A DNA stretch of 12,370 nt. Origin: Terriglobia bacterium. Its GTDB lineage: Bacteria; Acidobacteriota; Terriglobia; UBA7540. The translations under genes and the position numbers were made by a program. The first letter of the stretch is position 1; each line of letters opens with the position of its first letter. The notes under the pieces were generated by a model. It saw only the letters and a list, made by a program, of their open reading frames with translations. It ran no database searches and was not told the DNA's origin. Below are positions 5,759-12,370 of this stretch, piece after piece. The stretch lies in assembly GCA_020072905.1 (NCBI GenBank), contig JAIQGB010000088.1, positions 1 through 12,370 of the forward strand, written 5' to 3'.

Positions 5759-6481
5759 ATGGCAGGAGTTCCTCTCGAACAACTCCAGGACCGCATTGGC
5801 TACCGCTTCCGTGAACCCCAAGTGTTGCTGGAAGCGGTTACTCATTCCTCCTTCGCCCGGGAAACCTCGGAGCGGGTTCGCGACAACGAACAATTGGAGT
5901 TCCTGGGTGACGCCGTACTGAATTTCCTGGTCAGTGTCCACCTGGCAGACGCTTTTCCCCACTACGAGGAGGGCAAACTCTCGCGCGGGCGGTCCCGCCT
6001 GGTCGCGGCCGGCCACCTGGCGAAAGTCGCCGCGAAGCTCGATCTGGGGAATTATCTCCGCCTCGGCCGTGGGGAGGAGAAGACCGGAGGCCGCTCCAAA
6101 AGCAACTTGCTCGTCAATGCGCTGGAGGCCCTCGTGGCGGCTCTGTTTCGGGACGGAGGGCTCGAACCGGCGCGGCGGTTTGTGGAGGAATTCGTTCTCC
6201 CCGGAGACCTCACTGCAAATGCGGAGGAACTGTTCACGACGGATTACAAGTCCGCCTTGCAGGAGTATCTTCAAGGGGAGCGTGAAGGGCCCGCAGACTA
6301 CCGCGTGGTGGAGGAATCCGGGCCGGAACACCAGAAGACCTTTACCGTGGAAGTAACCGCAGGAGACGGTCGGGTGGCCCGCGGCCGCGGGGGGAGCAAG
6401 AAGACGGCCGAACAGGAAGCTGCCAGGATCCTCCTGGAACGCCTGGGGAAAAAGACGGAGGCTCATGACGGAGGGATATAA
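5759..6481 (+). CDS. rnc: Ribonuclease III
   Basis: A 240-residue dsRNA endonuclease for rRNA and mRNA processing, close to the usual length of about 225-250. The catalytic domain (about 1-150) has IGYRFREPQVLLEAVTHSS, the signature DNEQLEFLGDAVLNFL and SRGRSRLVAAGHLA. Metal and catalytic residues equivalent to E. coli Glu38, Glu41, Asp45, Glu65 and Glu117 are Glu44, Glu47, Asp51, Glu71 and Glu123. The Asp114 equivalent is Asn120 (codon AAT, within LLVNALEAL), which is unusual. The double-stranded RNA-binding domain follows at about 162-231 (DYKSALQEYLQG, then GRGGSKKTAEQEAARILLERL). ATG 5759 is chosen because it places the conserved N-terminus correctly; the GTG at 5684 would add 25 residues encoded by the leader hairpin. 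The end overlaps lepB by 17 nt. Confidence 0.95.
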   Translation: MAGVPLEQLQDRIGYRFREPQVLLEAVTHSSFARETSERVRDNEQLEFLGDAVLNFLVSVHLADAFPHYEEGKLSRGRSRLVAAGHLAKVAAKLDLGNYLRLGRGEEKTGGRSKSNLLVNALEALVAALFRDGGLEPARRFVEEFVLPGDLTANAEELFTTDYKSALQEYLQGEREGPADYRVVEESGPEHQKTFTVEVTAGDGRVARGRGGSKKTAEQEAARILLERLGKKTEAHDGGI

Positions 6482-7226
6482 GAAATCGCCCACCCGCGAC
6501 ACCCTTGAGTCGCTGGTCGTGACCGTAATCCTGGCCATTTTCGGGACGACGTTTGTTCTCCAAGCGTTCAAGATTCCCACCGGGTCGATGGAGAACACGC
6601 TGCTGATTGGCGACCACCTCCTGGTGAACAAGTTCGAATTCGCATTCCCCCGGCCCTGGCTGGCGAAGGTGCTTCCTTACCGCGAGATCCGCCGCGGCGA
6701 CATCGTGGTCTTCAAGTACCCGTCCACGGAAGGCCAGACGGAGCCCGGCGAGCACTTCGTCAAGCGGGTGATCGGGGTGCCGGGAGACCGCATCCGCATT
6801 TTCCACCGCCAGGTGTTTGTGAACGGCCAACTGCAAAGCGAGCCCTTTGTGCGCCACGCCTACCCCGACCAGCTCCGGCCCGGCGACGATTTCCCCCCTC
6901 CCGACAACGACTACCTGAGCGGCGCCACCCCAGAATGGACCGCCGATATGTCAGGCTACATCCACGACGGCGAACTGGTGGTTCCGCCCGGGCACTTCTT
7001 CGCCATGGGGGACAACCGCGAACAGAGCTGGGACAGCCGGTTTTGGGGCTTTGTGCCGCGCGAACTGATCTCCGGCAGACCCCTGCTAATCTACTGGTCG
7101 TTTGAAACGGCGCGGGACGAGTACACGCACAACTCCTTCTCCGACCGCATCGGACAGACCGCGGATCTGGTCATCCACTTTTTCACCAAGACCCGATGGC
7201 GCCGCACGTTTGGATTGGTGCGCTAA
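6465..7226 (+). CDS. lepB: Signal peptidase I
   Basis: A 253-residue inner-membrane serine/lysine protease that removes signal peptides from exported proteins such as the TPR, AsmA-neighbour and S46-type products encoded here. One N-terminal membrane segment (about 16-35) precedes box B, IPTGSMENTLLIGDHLLVNKF, with the nucleophile Ser41. Box C/D contains the general base Lys100 in FVKRVIGVPGDRI, and box E is MGDNREQSWDSRFWGFVP (about 181-198). All catalytic boxes are intact. An insertion (about 131-165) between the core boxes is common outside enterobacteria. A GGAGG sits 3 nt before the ATG, inside the end of rnc; the 17-nt overlap implies coupled translation. The order rnc then lepB is the reverse of E. 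coli lepB-rnc-era. Confidence 0.96.
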   Translation: MTEGYKKSPTRDTLESLVVTVILAIFGTTFVLQAFKIPTGSMENTLLIGDHLLVNKFEFAFPRPWLAKVLPYREIRRGDIVVFKYPSTEGQTEPGEHFVKRVIGVPGDRIRIFHRQVFVNGQLQSEPFVRHAYPDQLRPGDDFPPPDNDYLSGATPEWTADMSGYIHDGELVVPPGHFFAMGDNREQSWDSRFWGFVPRELISGRPLLIYWSFETARDEYTHNSFSDRIGQTADLVIHFFTKTRWRRTFGLVR

Positions 7227-9838
7227 TGAGCCTTCTCTCTCGCCGTAAGGCGCGCATCGCCGCGATCGTCGTGGCGCTTTTCCTGGTAGCGATCTGGCTG
7301 GCCCCCGGCTTCCTGAGCGCGGAGCGCTACCGACATCGCCTGGAGGAAGGGTTGACCCGGGTGCTCAAGCGGCCGGTCACCTTCAGTTCCGCTTCACTTC
7401 GCCTTTTGCCACGCCCCGGCTTCTCCCTGGAGAATGCCATCATCCAGGAGAGCCCGTTGTTCGGGTCGGAGCCCTTCGCGCGCGCGGAGCGCATCGACGC
7501 CGACCTGCGCTGGAGCAGCCTGTGGCGCGCCCGCCTGGATTTCGCGCGGCTGCATCTGGAGCGTCCCAGTTTCAACATCGTTCGCAACGACCGGGGGGAA
7601 TGGAATGTCGAGAACCTCCTGCTCGAGAGCGGCGTGGCCTCCGCGGGCGGCGGCCGAGCGGCCGACGCAGCCGCCAGCGCCTTCGAGCTGGAGACTGATG
7701 ATGCGCGCCTGAACTTCAAAGTGGGAGCGGATAAGAAGTCGTTTGCCATTGTAGATCTGCGCGCCGGCCTGCGGTTCGATCCGGCCCGCGGCTTGGTGGA
7801 ATATCGTCTGGCCGGCAATCCCGTGCGCTCGGACCTTCCCACCCCGCCGCCCGGCATCCTGGAACTGGCAGGTGAATGGAAGCCGGGAGCCGATTTTGGC
7901 GGGTCCCTCGAGGCCACGCTGCGAACCCGGGGCGCGCTGCTTTACAATTGGGTACCTTTGGTGACGGGCAAGAATCCCGACGTCTACGGCGTGATCGACG
8001 CCGATGTGCGCCTGGCGGGCTCGCTGCGCGTCATCAAGATTGAGGGCGAGGGGCAGCTCACGCAGCTCCATCGCTGGGAAATCCTCCCGCCTGCCGAGCC
8101 TATGCCGGTTTCAGTCCATTTTCGGGGGGAGTTTGACCGCACGCGGGGGCGAGCCGCGCTGGAGAGCCTTGACGCCAGTTTCAAAGATTCGCATGTACAT
8201 CTGAGCGGAGCTGTCGAGCGGATTCCCTCCGACCCGGATCTGGACTTGGTCCTGTCCCTCGAGCGCTCGCGCCTGGAAGACCTGGTGGCCCTGGCGCGCC
8301 GGCTCTGGAAGCCGGGAGGAGGGCTGGGCCTTTCTGGTCGCGTGGACGGCCTGATGTCGGTCCAAGGCCCGTGGGCCGAGCGCCGTTATGGCGGCTTCTT
8401 GGGCGCGCGCGATGTCAGCCTGCAGACTCCCTCGGGCAGCTTCGCGCTTTCGGAAGTCGCTCTGCGCATCGACAGAGACGGGGCCCGGCTGGCGCCGGTC
8501 ACAGTCGCTCTGGCGCCCGGCGTGGAGTTGGTGGCGGAAGGCGCCCTCTACCGGCAGGCGTCGGCGGGAAAGAACCAGGGCGAAACCGCCGGACCTCGCT
8601 ATGAAGTTCGTCTCTCCGCCAAATCCGTGGAGTTGCGCGATGTGGTGCGCTTCGGCCGCGCGCTGGGATTCCCCGCCGTGCAGGGACTGGATGCTCAGGG
8701 CGCGGGCACCGCGACCTTTGTTCTGGCGGGTACGGCTTGGCCCCTCACCCGCCCCAGCCTCGCCGGCCGGGCGGAGGTTCGTGCCGCGCGGCTGCTGGTT
8801 CCCGGACTCACCGAGCCGGTCAACATCCCTCGCGCGCGAATCCAAGTCAGCGGCGACCGTCTGGTCGTGGACCCGGTGACCGCGGTGATGGGCACCAGCG
8901 TTTTCACGGGCCGGTTGGAACATCAGGGAGAACGCCGGAACCCTTGGTGGTTCGAGGTGAAGGCCAACAGCTTGAGCCTGGAGCAAGGCGCCCTCTGGTT
9001 TGACGTCCTGGGCCACCGGCCGCCTCTGGCGCTGCTCGAGCGGATTCCCGGCCTCGGCTCTGTGAGCGCGCGCCGTTCCGTGGCCTCCAGCGTGTTCAGC
9101 GCGCTGAACGCCCGGGGGCGATTTGAGAGTCCGGTGGTCAGCTTCCGATCTCTCCGCCTCGAGGATTTCCGTGCGTCGATAGATATTTCCCGGCGGGTGC
9201 TCGAAATCGGTGGGGCATCGTTCCGGGTGGGCGGCGGCCGCGGCAAGGGAAGAGCGGCCGTGGACCTGACCGACGCGCCAGCGCGTATCCAGGGCGCGGT
9301 CACGCTGGCGGGAGCGCGGCTACAGTCGCTTTCCAGTCGTCTGCCGGCGGCCTTGCGCGGGGCACACGCCACTGTCTCCGGCTCGGCCACCTTTGAAACG
9401 CATGGCCTGACTCGCGAGGAGATGAGCGCCGGGCTGAACGCGCGGGGGACCGCGCAACTGAAGAACGTCGTGTTCGGCGACTTTGACCCGCTCCAGTCAC
9501 TCGTCCGGCAGGCGCATTGGGGAGTTCTTGAGCCGACGCGCGGGGAAGTGGCACTGCGCGCGACAAGGCTGGATTTCACGATTCGCGACCGGCGAGTCAC
9601 GGTCACGAGGCAGCCGGTAGAGTTGGAAGGCGCACGCCTGGAGTTGACCGGCGCTCTGGGCTTCCAGGGCGACCTGGAACTGGACGTAAACGCCGACTTG
9701 CGGCGAATTACGCGCCGCTGGGCAGAGCCGGCGGAAGCGACCTTGGTGTCCCCGCGCCTGACGCGCCTGCACTTGGCTGGCCCATTCTATCAACCCGTCG
9801 TGCGCCCGGAAGGTGCAGTCTCACAGGCTCGCCGGTGA
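7226..9838 (+). CDS. AsmA-family envelope protein
   Basis: An 870-residue protein anchored by one N-terminal membrane segment (about 10-28, after the basic MSLLSRRKAR) with the rest in the periplasm. The region up to about residue 150 is the AsmA N-terminal pattern: YRHRLEEGLTRVLKRPVTFSS, then LENAIIQESPLFGSEPFARAE, LDFARLHLERPSFNIVRNDRG and WNVENLLL. A long series of beta-strand repeats follows, and the C-terminal part (about 700-850, LNARGTAQLKNVVFGDFDPLQ) matches the AsmA_2-type end. AsmA-like proteins (AsmA, TamB, YhdP) form long lipid-binding grooves and affect phospholipid and outer-membrane homeostasis. ATG 7226 shares a base with the lepB TAA; the GTG at 7196 would only add residues overlapping lepB. 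It is followed by a gene overlapping by 4 nt. Confidence 0.88.
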   Translation: MSLLSRRKARIAAIVVALFLVAIWLAPGFLSAERYRHRLEEGLTRVLKRPVTFSSASLRLLPRPGFSLENAIIQESPLFGSEPFARAERIDADLRWSSLWRARLDFARLHLERPSFNIVRNDRGEWNVENLLLESGVASAGGGRAADAAASAFELETDDARLNFKVGADKKSFAIVDLRAGLRFDPARGLVEYRLAGNPVRSDLPTPPPGILELAGEWKPGADFGGSLEATLRTRGALLYNWVPLVTGKNPDVYGVIDADVRLAGSLRVIKIEGEGQLTQLHRWEILPPAEPMPVSVHFRGEFDRTRGRAALESLDASFKDSHVHLSGAVERIPSDPDLDLVLSLERSRLEDLVALARRLWKPGGGLGLSGRVDGLMSVQGPWAERRYGGFLGARDVSLQTPSGSFALSEVALRIDRDGARLAPVTVALAPGVELVAEGALYRQASAGKNQGETAGPRYEVRLSAKSVELRDVVRFGRALGFPAVQGLDAQGAGTATFVLAGTAWPLTRPSLAGRAEVRAARLLVPGLTEPVNIPRARIQVSGDRLVVDPVTAVMGTSVFTGRLEHQGERRNPWWFEVKANSLSLEQGALWFDVLGHRPPLALLERIPGLGSVSARRSVASSVFSALNARGRFESPVVSFRSLRLEDFRASIDISRRVLEIGGASFRVGGGRGKGRAAVDLTDAPARIQGAVTLAGARLQSLSSRLPAALRGAHATVSGSATFETHGLTREEMSAGLNARGTAQLKNVVFGDFDPLQSLVRQAHWGVLEPTRGEVALRATRLDFTIRDRRVTVTRQPVELEGARLELTGALGFQGDLELDVNADLRRITRRWAEPAEATLVSPRLTRLHLAGPFYQPVVRPEGAVSQARR

Positions 9839-10584
9839 GCAGCAAAGCTGTGACAAGGGAAAAGCGCGGACAATGCGAGGGCGGGGTCGGCGGACGCCGT
9901 CCGGGCCGACGATTCGCCCGCCGGATCGTGGCGCTCGTCGGCCTGACGTCCTGGGTGTGGCTCGCGGGGCTCCGCAGCTCCCGGCTCGCAGCGTCTCCGC
10001 CCTTACCGTCGCAGCCTGGCAGCGAAATCTCGCCTGCGGCGGCCCAGAGCTTGGCGAGCAAAATCGCCCTGCTTTCGAGAAACGGCACCTCCGCTTCGCA
10101 CTCGGCCGCGCCCATTCAAATCAGTGAGGGCGAGGCGAACTCCTATCTCAAGTTTCGTGGGCACGAATTCCTCCCGCCCGCCGTCCTGAATCCCGAGATT
10201 CATATCACTCCGCAGGGAATCTCCGGAACCGCGGATGTGGATTTCGACAAGCTCGGTGAAATCGCCGCGGCGACGGACGACTGGGGCGCGCGTATCATGG
10301 CGGTCATCTTCAAGGGCAAGCAGCATGTGCTCGCCACCGGAAAACTGGAGACTTCCGGGGGAAAAGGGAAGGTGACGATCGAGAGCCTGACCATCGGGGC
10401 CACCTCGATTCCCGCGGGATTCGTAAATTTCATGGTCCAGAATTACGTGGAACGCAAATACGGCCTCGACCTGAGCAAGCCCTTCGACCTGCCACAGCAA
10501 GTCAGCTACATCGAGATGGGCTCCGGACAAGCCGTCTTCCATCGTACGGCTACAACAAGATCCAGAACCCCCTCCAGCCATTGA
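9835..10584 (+). CDS. Secreted protein of unknown function, possibly lipid-binding
   Basis: The GTG start overlaps the asmA stop (GTGA), so translation is coupled. The 249-residue product has a very basic N-terminus (RRPGRRFARR), a hydrophobic stretch at about 31-46 and probable cleavage near SRLAA (50-53). The mature domain (about 93-237) is rich in beta strands: IQISEGEANSYLKFRG, VLNPEIHITPQGISGTADVDFDKL, then LATGKLETSGGKGKVTIESLTIG and IPAGFVNFMVQNYVERKYG. This layout resembles small LmeA/DUF2993-like lipid-binding proteins only in general pattern; no family is firmly recognised. Its placement behind asmA suggests a shared role in envelope lipid handling. The last 12 residues (TATTRSRTPSSH) look like non-conserved tail or read-out after a mutated stop. 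Confidence 0.75.
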   Translation: MSSKAVTREKRGQCEGGVGGRRPGRRFARRIVALVGLTSWVWLAGLRSSRLAASPPLPSQPGSEISPAAAQSLASKIALLSRNGTSASHSAAPIQISEGEANSYLKFRGHEFLPPAVLNPEIHITPQGISGTADVDFDKLGEIAAATDDWGARIMAVIFKGKQHVLATGKLETSGGKGKVTIESLTIGATSIPAGFVNFMVQNYVERKYGLDLSKPFDLPQQVSYIEMGSGQAVFHRTATTRSRTPSSH

Positions 10585-10758
10585 CCCCCGACCAGGACGG
10601 AAAGGCCCGCCGGACAAAACCCTGCCTGCTTGCGGTATCTCTCAAGTCTTTGCCTCTCTCCTCCGTCCTTATCGATTCTGCTGGAGTGGCACGTTTCCGG
10701 AATGTTAGGCTAGGATTTCGAGTGAGCGCGGACCATCGTTCGTTCGGCGGGAAGGCGC

Positions 10759-11955
10759 ATGGAGTATTCGGGCAAAGTACTCGTTGACCTTTTCCTCATG
10801 TTCGCGGGAGGGAAGGTTCTGGCAGAAGTTTTCGAACGCCTCCGGCAACCCGCGGTGGTGGGCGAGCTGCTGGCCGGTGTGTTGCTGGGGCCCTCCCTGC
10901 TGGCGCTGATCCGGCCGAACGAGCTCACCGCGGGCCTGGCGGAGATCGGCGCTATTTTCCTGCTCTTTACGGTCGGCCTGGAGACCAAACCTCGCGACCT
11001 GCTGCAGGTGGGTGGTATCGCCACGCTGGTGGCCACCTTGGGTGTCGTGATTCCCTTTGTCATGGGATTCGCGTACATGCGGGTGATTGACCACTCCATG
11101 GTCGAGTCGATCTTTGTCGGTGCGGCGATGGTGGCAACCAGTGTGGGGATCACCGCGCGCGTGCTCGCCGACGCCGGTGTTCTCTCCACGCGGGTGGCGC
11201 GCGTGATCCTGGGCGCAGCCGTGCTCGACGACATCCTGGGCATGATCGTTCTCGCCGTCGTCAGCAGCCTCTCCGCGGGCGGGGTCAATTATCTTTCGCT
11301 CGCCATTGTCACCGGTGAGGCGGCGGGCTTCTCGCTGCTGGTTATCTTCTTCGGTTCCCACGTGGTTGGGCGTTTCCGGCCGGCCGTTGCCAAACTGCGG
11401 GCCCGCAATTCCGCCTTTGCGCTCGCCGTCATCTTGTGTCTGGGCCTTTCACTGGCCTCGGAGTACATCGGCATGGCGGCGATCATCGGTGCCTTCCTGG
11501 CCGGGCTGGCGCTGGCCGACTACAGCGAGCAGTACCGCCTCCGGCAAAATGCTCACCCCATCATGGAATTCCTGGCGCCCTTCTTTTTCGTGCTGCTGGG
11601 CGCGCAGGTCAACCTGCGAACTGTTTTCCGCCCCGGCTTGCTGGGCATGATCGGGGTGATCTGCCTGCTTGCCGTGGTCGGCAAGCTGATCGGATGCGGG
11701 CTGGGTGCCCTGTCAATGGGCTGGAAGGATGCCGCGCGGATCGGCGTGGGCATGGTGCCGCGCGGCGAAGTGGGCTTGATCGTGGCCGGCGTGGGCCTAC
11801 GGTTGCACACCATCTCCGACGCCATCTACACGGTCGTGCTTTCGATGAGTATTGTGACCACGATCGTCGCTCCCCCGATCCTGCGCATCCTTCTGCCGCG
11901 CGTCGAGAGCCGGCCCGTGGCGGAGGCCGCCGCCGGCGCCGTGAAAGAAGGATGA
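10759..11955 (+). CDS. Cation:proton antiporter, NapA/Kef-type (CPA2 family)
   Basis: A 398-residue inner-membrane protein with about 12-13 hydrophobic segments, the size of a bare Na+/H+ exchanger domain. The family hallmarks are present: RQPAVVGELLAGVLLGPSLL (29-48), TVGLETKPRDLL, the TSVGITARVLADAG loop of the unwound helix (127-140), and the ion-binding pair Asp157-Asp158 in AAVLDDILGMIVLA. A lysine at 309 (VVGKLIGCGLG) is placed like NapA Lys305, and a PRGEVGLIVAGVG block occurs at 334-346. It exchanges Na+ (or K+) for protons. No regulatory TrkA-N/RCK domain follows, so it is more NapA-like than KefB/KefC-like. A purine-rich GGGAAGG precedes the ATG closely. It is separated from the preceding gene by 174 nt in which I see no convincing promoter. 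Confidence 0.93.
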   Translation: MEYSGKVLVDLFLMFAGGKVLAEVFERLRQPAVVGELLAGVLLGPSLLALIRPNELTAGLAEIGAIFLLFTVGLETKPRDLLQVGGIATLVATLGVVIPFVMGFAYMRVIDHSMVESIFVGAAMVATSVGITARVLADAGVLSTRVARVILGAAVLDDILGMIVLAVVSSLSAGGVNYLSLAIVTGEAAGFSLLVIFFGSHVVGRFRPAVAKLRARNSAFALAVILCLGLSLASEYIGMAAIIGAFLAGLALADYSEQYRLRQNAHPIMEFLAPFFFVLLGAQVNLRTVFRPGLLGMIGVICLLAVVGKLIGCGLGALSMGWKDAARIGVGMVPRGEVGLIVAGVGLRLHTISDAIYTVVLSMSIVTTIVAPPILRILLPRVESRPVAEAAAGAVKEG

Positions 11956-11969
11956 TGCGTGGCCTTCTC

Positions 11970-11990
11970 CCCGCGCGCGGGCTGTCTTTT
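11970..11990 (+). terminator. Possible terminator after the antiporter gene
   Basis: A 12-nt GC palindrome (CCCGCGCGCGGG, 11970-11981) lies 14 nt after the stop codon and is followed by a T-rich run, TGTCTTTT. After allowing a 4-nt loop the stem is only 4 bp, so the call is tentative. Confidence 0.3.
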
Positions 11991-12131
11991 CGCCGAACGG
12001 GACCGTCGTATCTTCGGGGGCCAAGATCCTGGCACCAAGTTGAACGGGGCGGGCCTGCCAGCGACGCTCCGGGGATGCGGGCACAAAGGATTGTCATCAG
12101 CAATCAAATCTCTGCCAAATCAGGGTGAACA

Positions 12132-12299
12132 ATGACCAGACGCTTGTGGGGTCATCTGTGCGCTGTAATTCTCTCGGGGATTATCGGTTCGCTTTTCTTC
12201 TCGATCGCCTCGCCGGTCTTCGCCGACGAAGGCATGTGGACCTTTGATAACCTGCCGCTCAAGCAGCTTCAGGAGCGCTATGGCTTCAAGCGACGTTAA
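12132..12299 (+). pseudogene. 5' remnant of an S46-family dipeptidyl-peptidase gene (signal peptide plus first mature residues)
   Basis: Fifty-five codons starting at an ATG, with AGGGTGA just upstream as ribosome-binding site. The product has a good signal peptide (MTRRLWGHLCAVILSGI, continuing to SPVFA, cleavage at about 31). The mature start DEGMWTFDNLPLKQLQERYGF is the hallmark N-terminus of S46 peptidases (DPP7/DPP11 family, about 700 residues, exported). Reading stops at TAA right after GFKRR, so the trypsin-like domain with its His-Asp-Ser triad is absent. None of the three frames after 12290 continues with the expected PTxEWLxH-type sequence, so this looks like a truncation by rearrangement rather than a simple frameshift. 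If still expressed, it would give a secreted 24-residue peptide. Only 71 bases of the window follow. Confidence 0.7.
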
Positions 12300-12370
12300 T
12301 CCGAAGTTGCCTGCACATGGCAAATCCTTATTAGCCGAAAGCCCACACAACCTCCCAACGTTCCCGCTCT

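Noticed and set aside
10542..10620. Possible frameshift at the end of the 249-residue gene (another frame reads YGYNKIQNPLQPLTP)
   Set aside because: The alternative peptide matches no family that I know and soon becomes non-protein-like. The conserved-looking domain already ends at about residue 237, so a frameshift is not needed.
1434..12127. The 12-mer CAAATCAGGGTG occurring at 1434-1445 and 12116-12127
   Set aside because: A few shared 12-mers are expected by chance in 12 kb. The two copies lie in unrelated contexts (tRNA promoter spacer; ribosome-binding site of the S46 remnant).
11436..12128. 230-codon plus-strand frame overlapping the antiporter end
   Set aside because: It lies mostly inside the antiporter gene in another frame. 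Its translation is Arg/Pro/Gly-rich low-complexity sequence without membrane segments or motifs.
12091..12131. TTGTCA at 12091-12096 as a -35 box for the S46 remnant
   Set aside because: No acceptable -10 hexamer lies 16-18 nt downstream.
12285..12350. Frameshift restoring the S46 peptidase (a frame reading WLQATLIRS)
   Set aside because: The apparent WL comes from the same bases as the YGF codons, and the rest does not follow the family pattern, so the resemblance is coincidence.

Overview
The window is GC-rich (about 60-68% in most genes, by eye) and densely packed, with short or overlapping gene junctions. It looks like a chromosomal segment from an uncultured Gram-negative bacterium, most likely an Acidobacteriota. 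The signs are TonB-dependent outer-membrane transport, secreted TPR proteins with Acidobacteria-style leaders and N-terminal domains, the rnc-lepB-asmA order, and the start of an S46-family peptidase gene. The taxon is inferred from protein style, not from a marker gene.

Left part (1-1648): the C-terminal half of a TonB-dependent outer-membrane receptor, open at the left edge and clearly less GC-rich than the rest. It faces a complete tRNA-Ala(GGC) gene on the minus strand that has its own sigma70-type promoter. About 320 bp of non-coding DNA with two candidate plus-strand promoters follows.

Middle (1649-5660): a tight cluster of an ECF sigma factor, an overlapping zinc-finger anti-sigma factor with one membrane segment and a TonB_C-like outer domain, and a secreted TPR protein that starts 5 nt later at a TTG codon and carries a degenerate zincin-like HQYLH motif. 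A second secreted TPR protein follows behind its own near-consensus promoter. This looks like an envelope-sensing transcription circuit with an uncharacterised secreted effector or partner.

Right part (5661-10584): ribonuclease III (with Asn at a catalytic carboxylate position), signal peptidase I, a large AsmA-family envelope protein and a secreted protein of unknown function that may bind lipid. The last four genes overlap by 17, 1 and 4 nt, so they are almost certainly one transcript. A hairpin-rich leader precedes rnc.

End (10585-12370): a NapA/Kef-type cation:proton antiporter, a possible terminator, and a 55-codon remnant of an S46 dipeptidyl-peptidase gene that keeps its signal peptide and the first mature residues and then stops. 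No CRISPR array, insertion sequence, rRNA or phage gene was seen.
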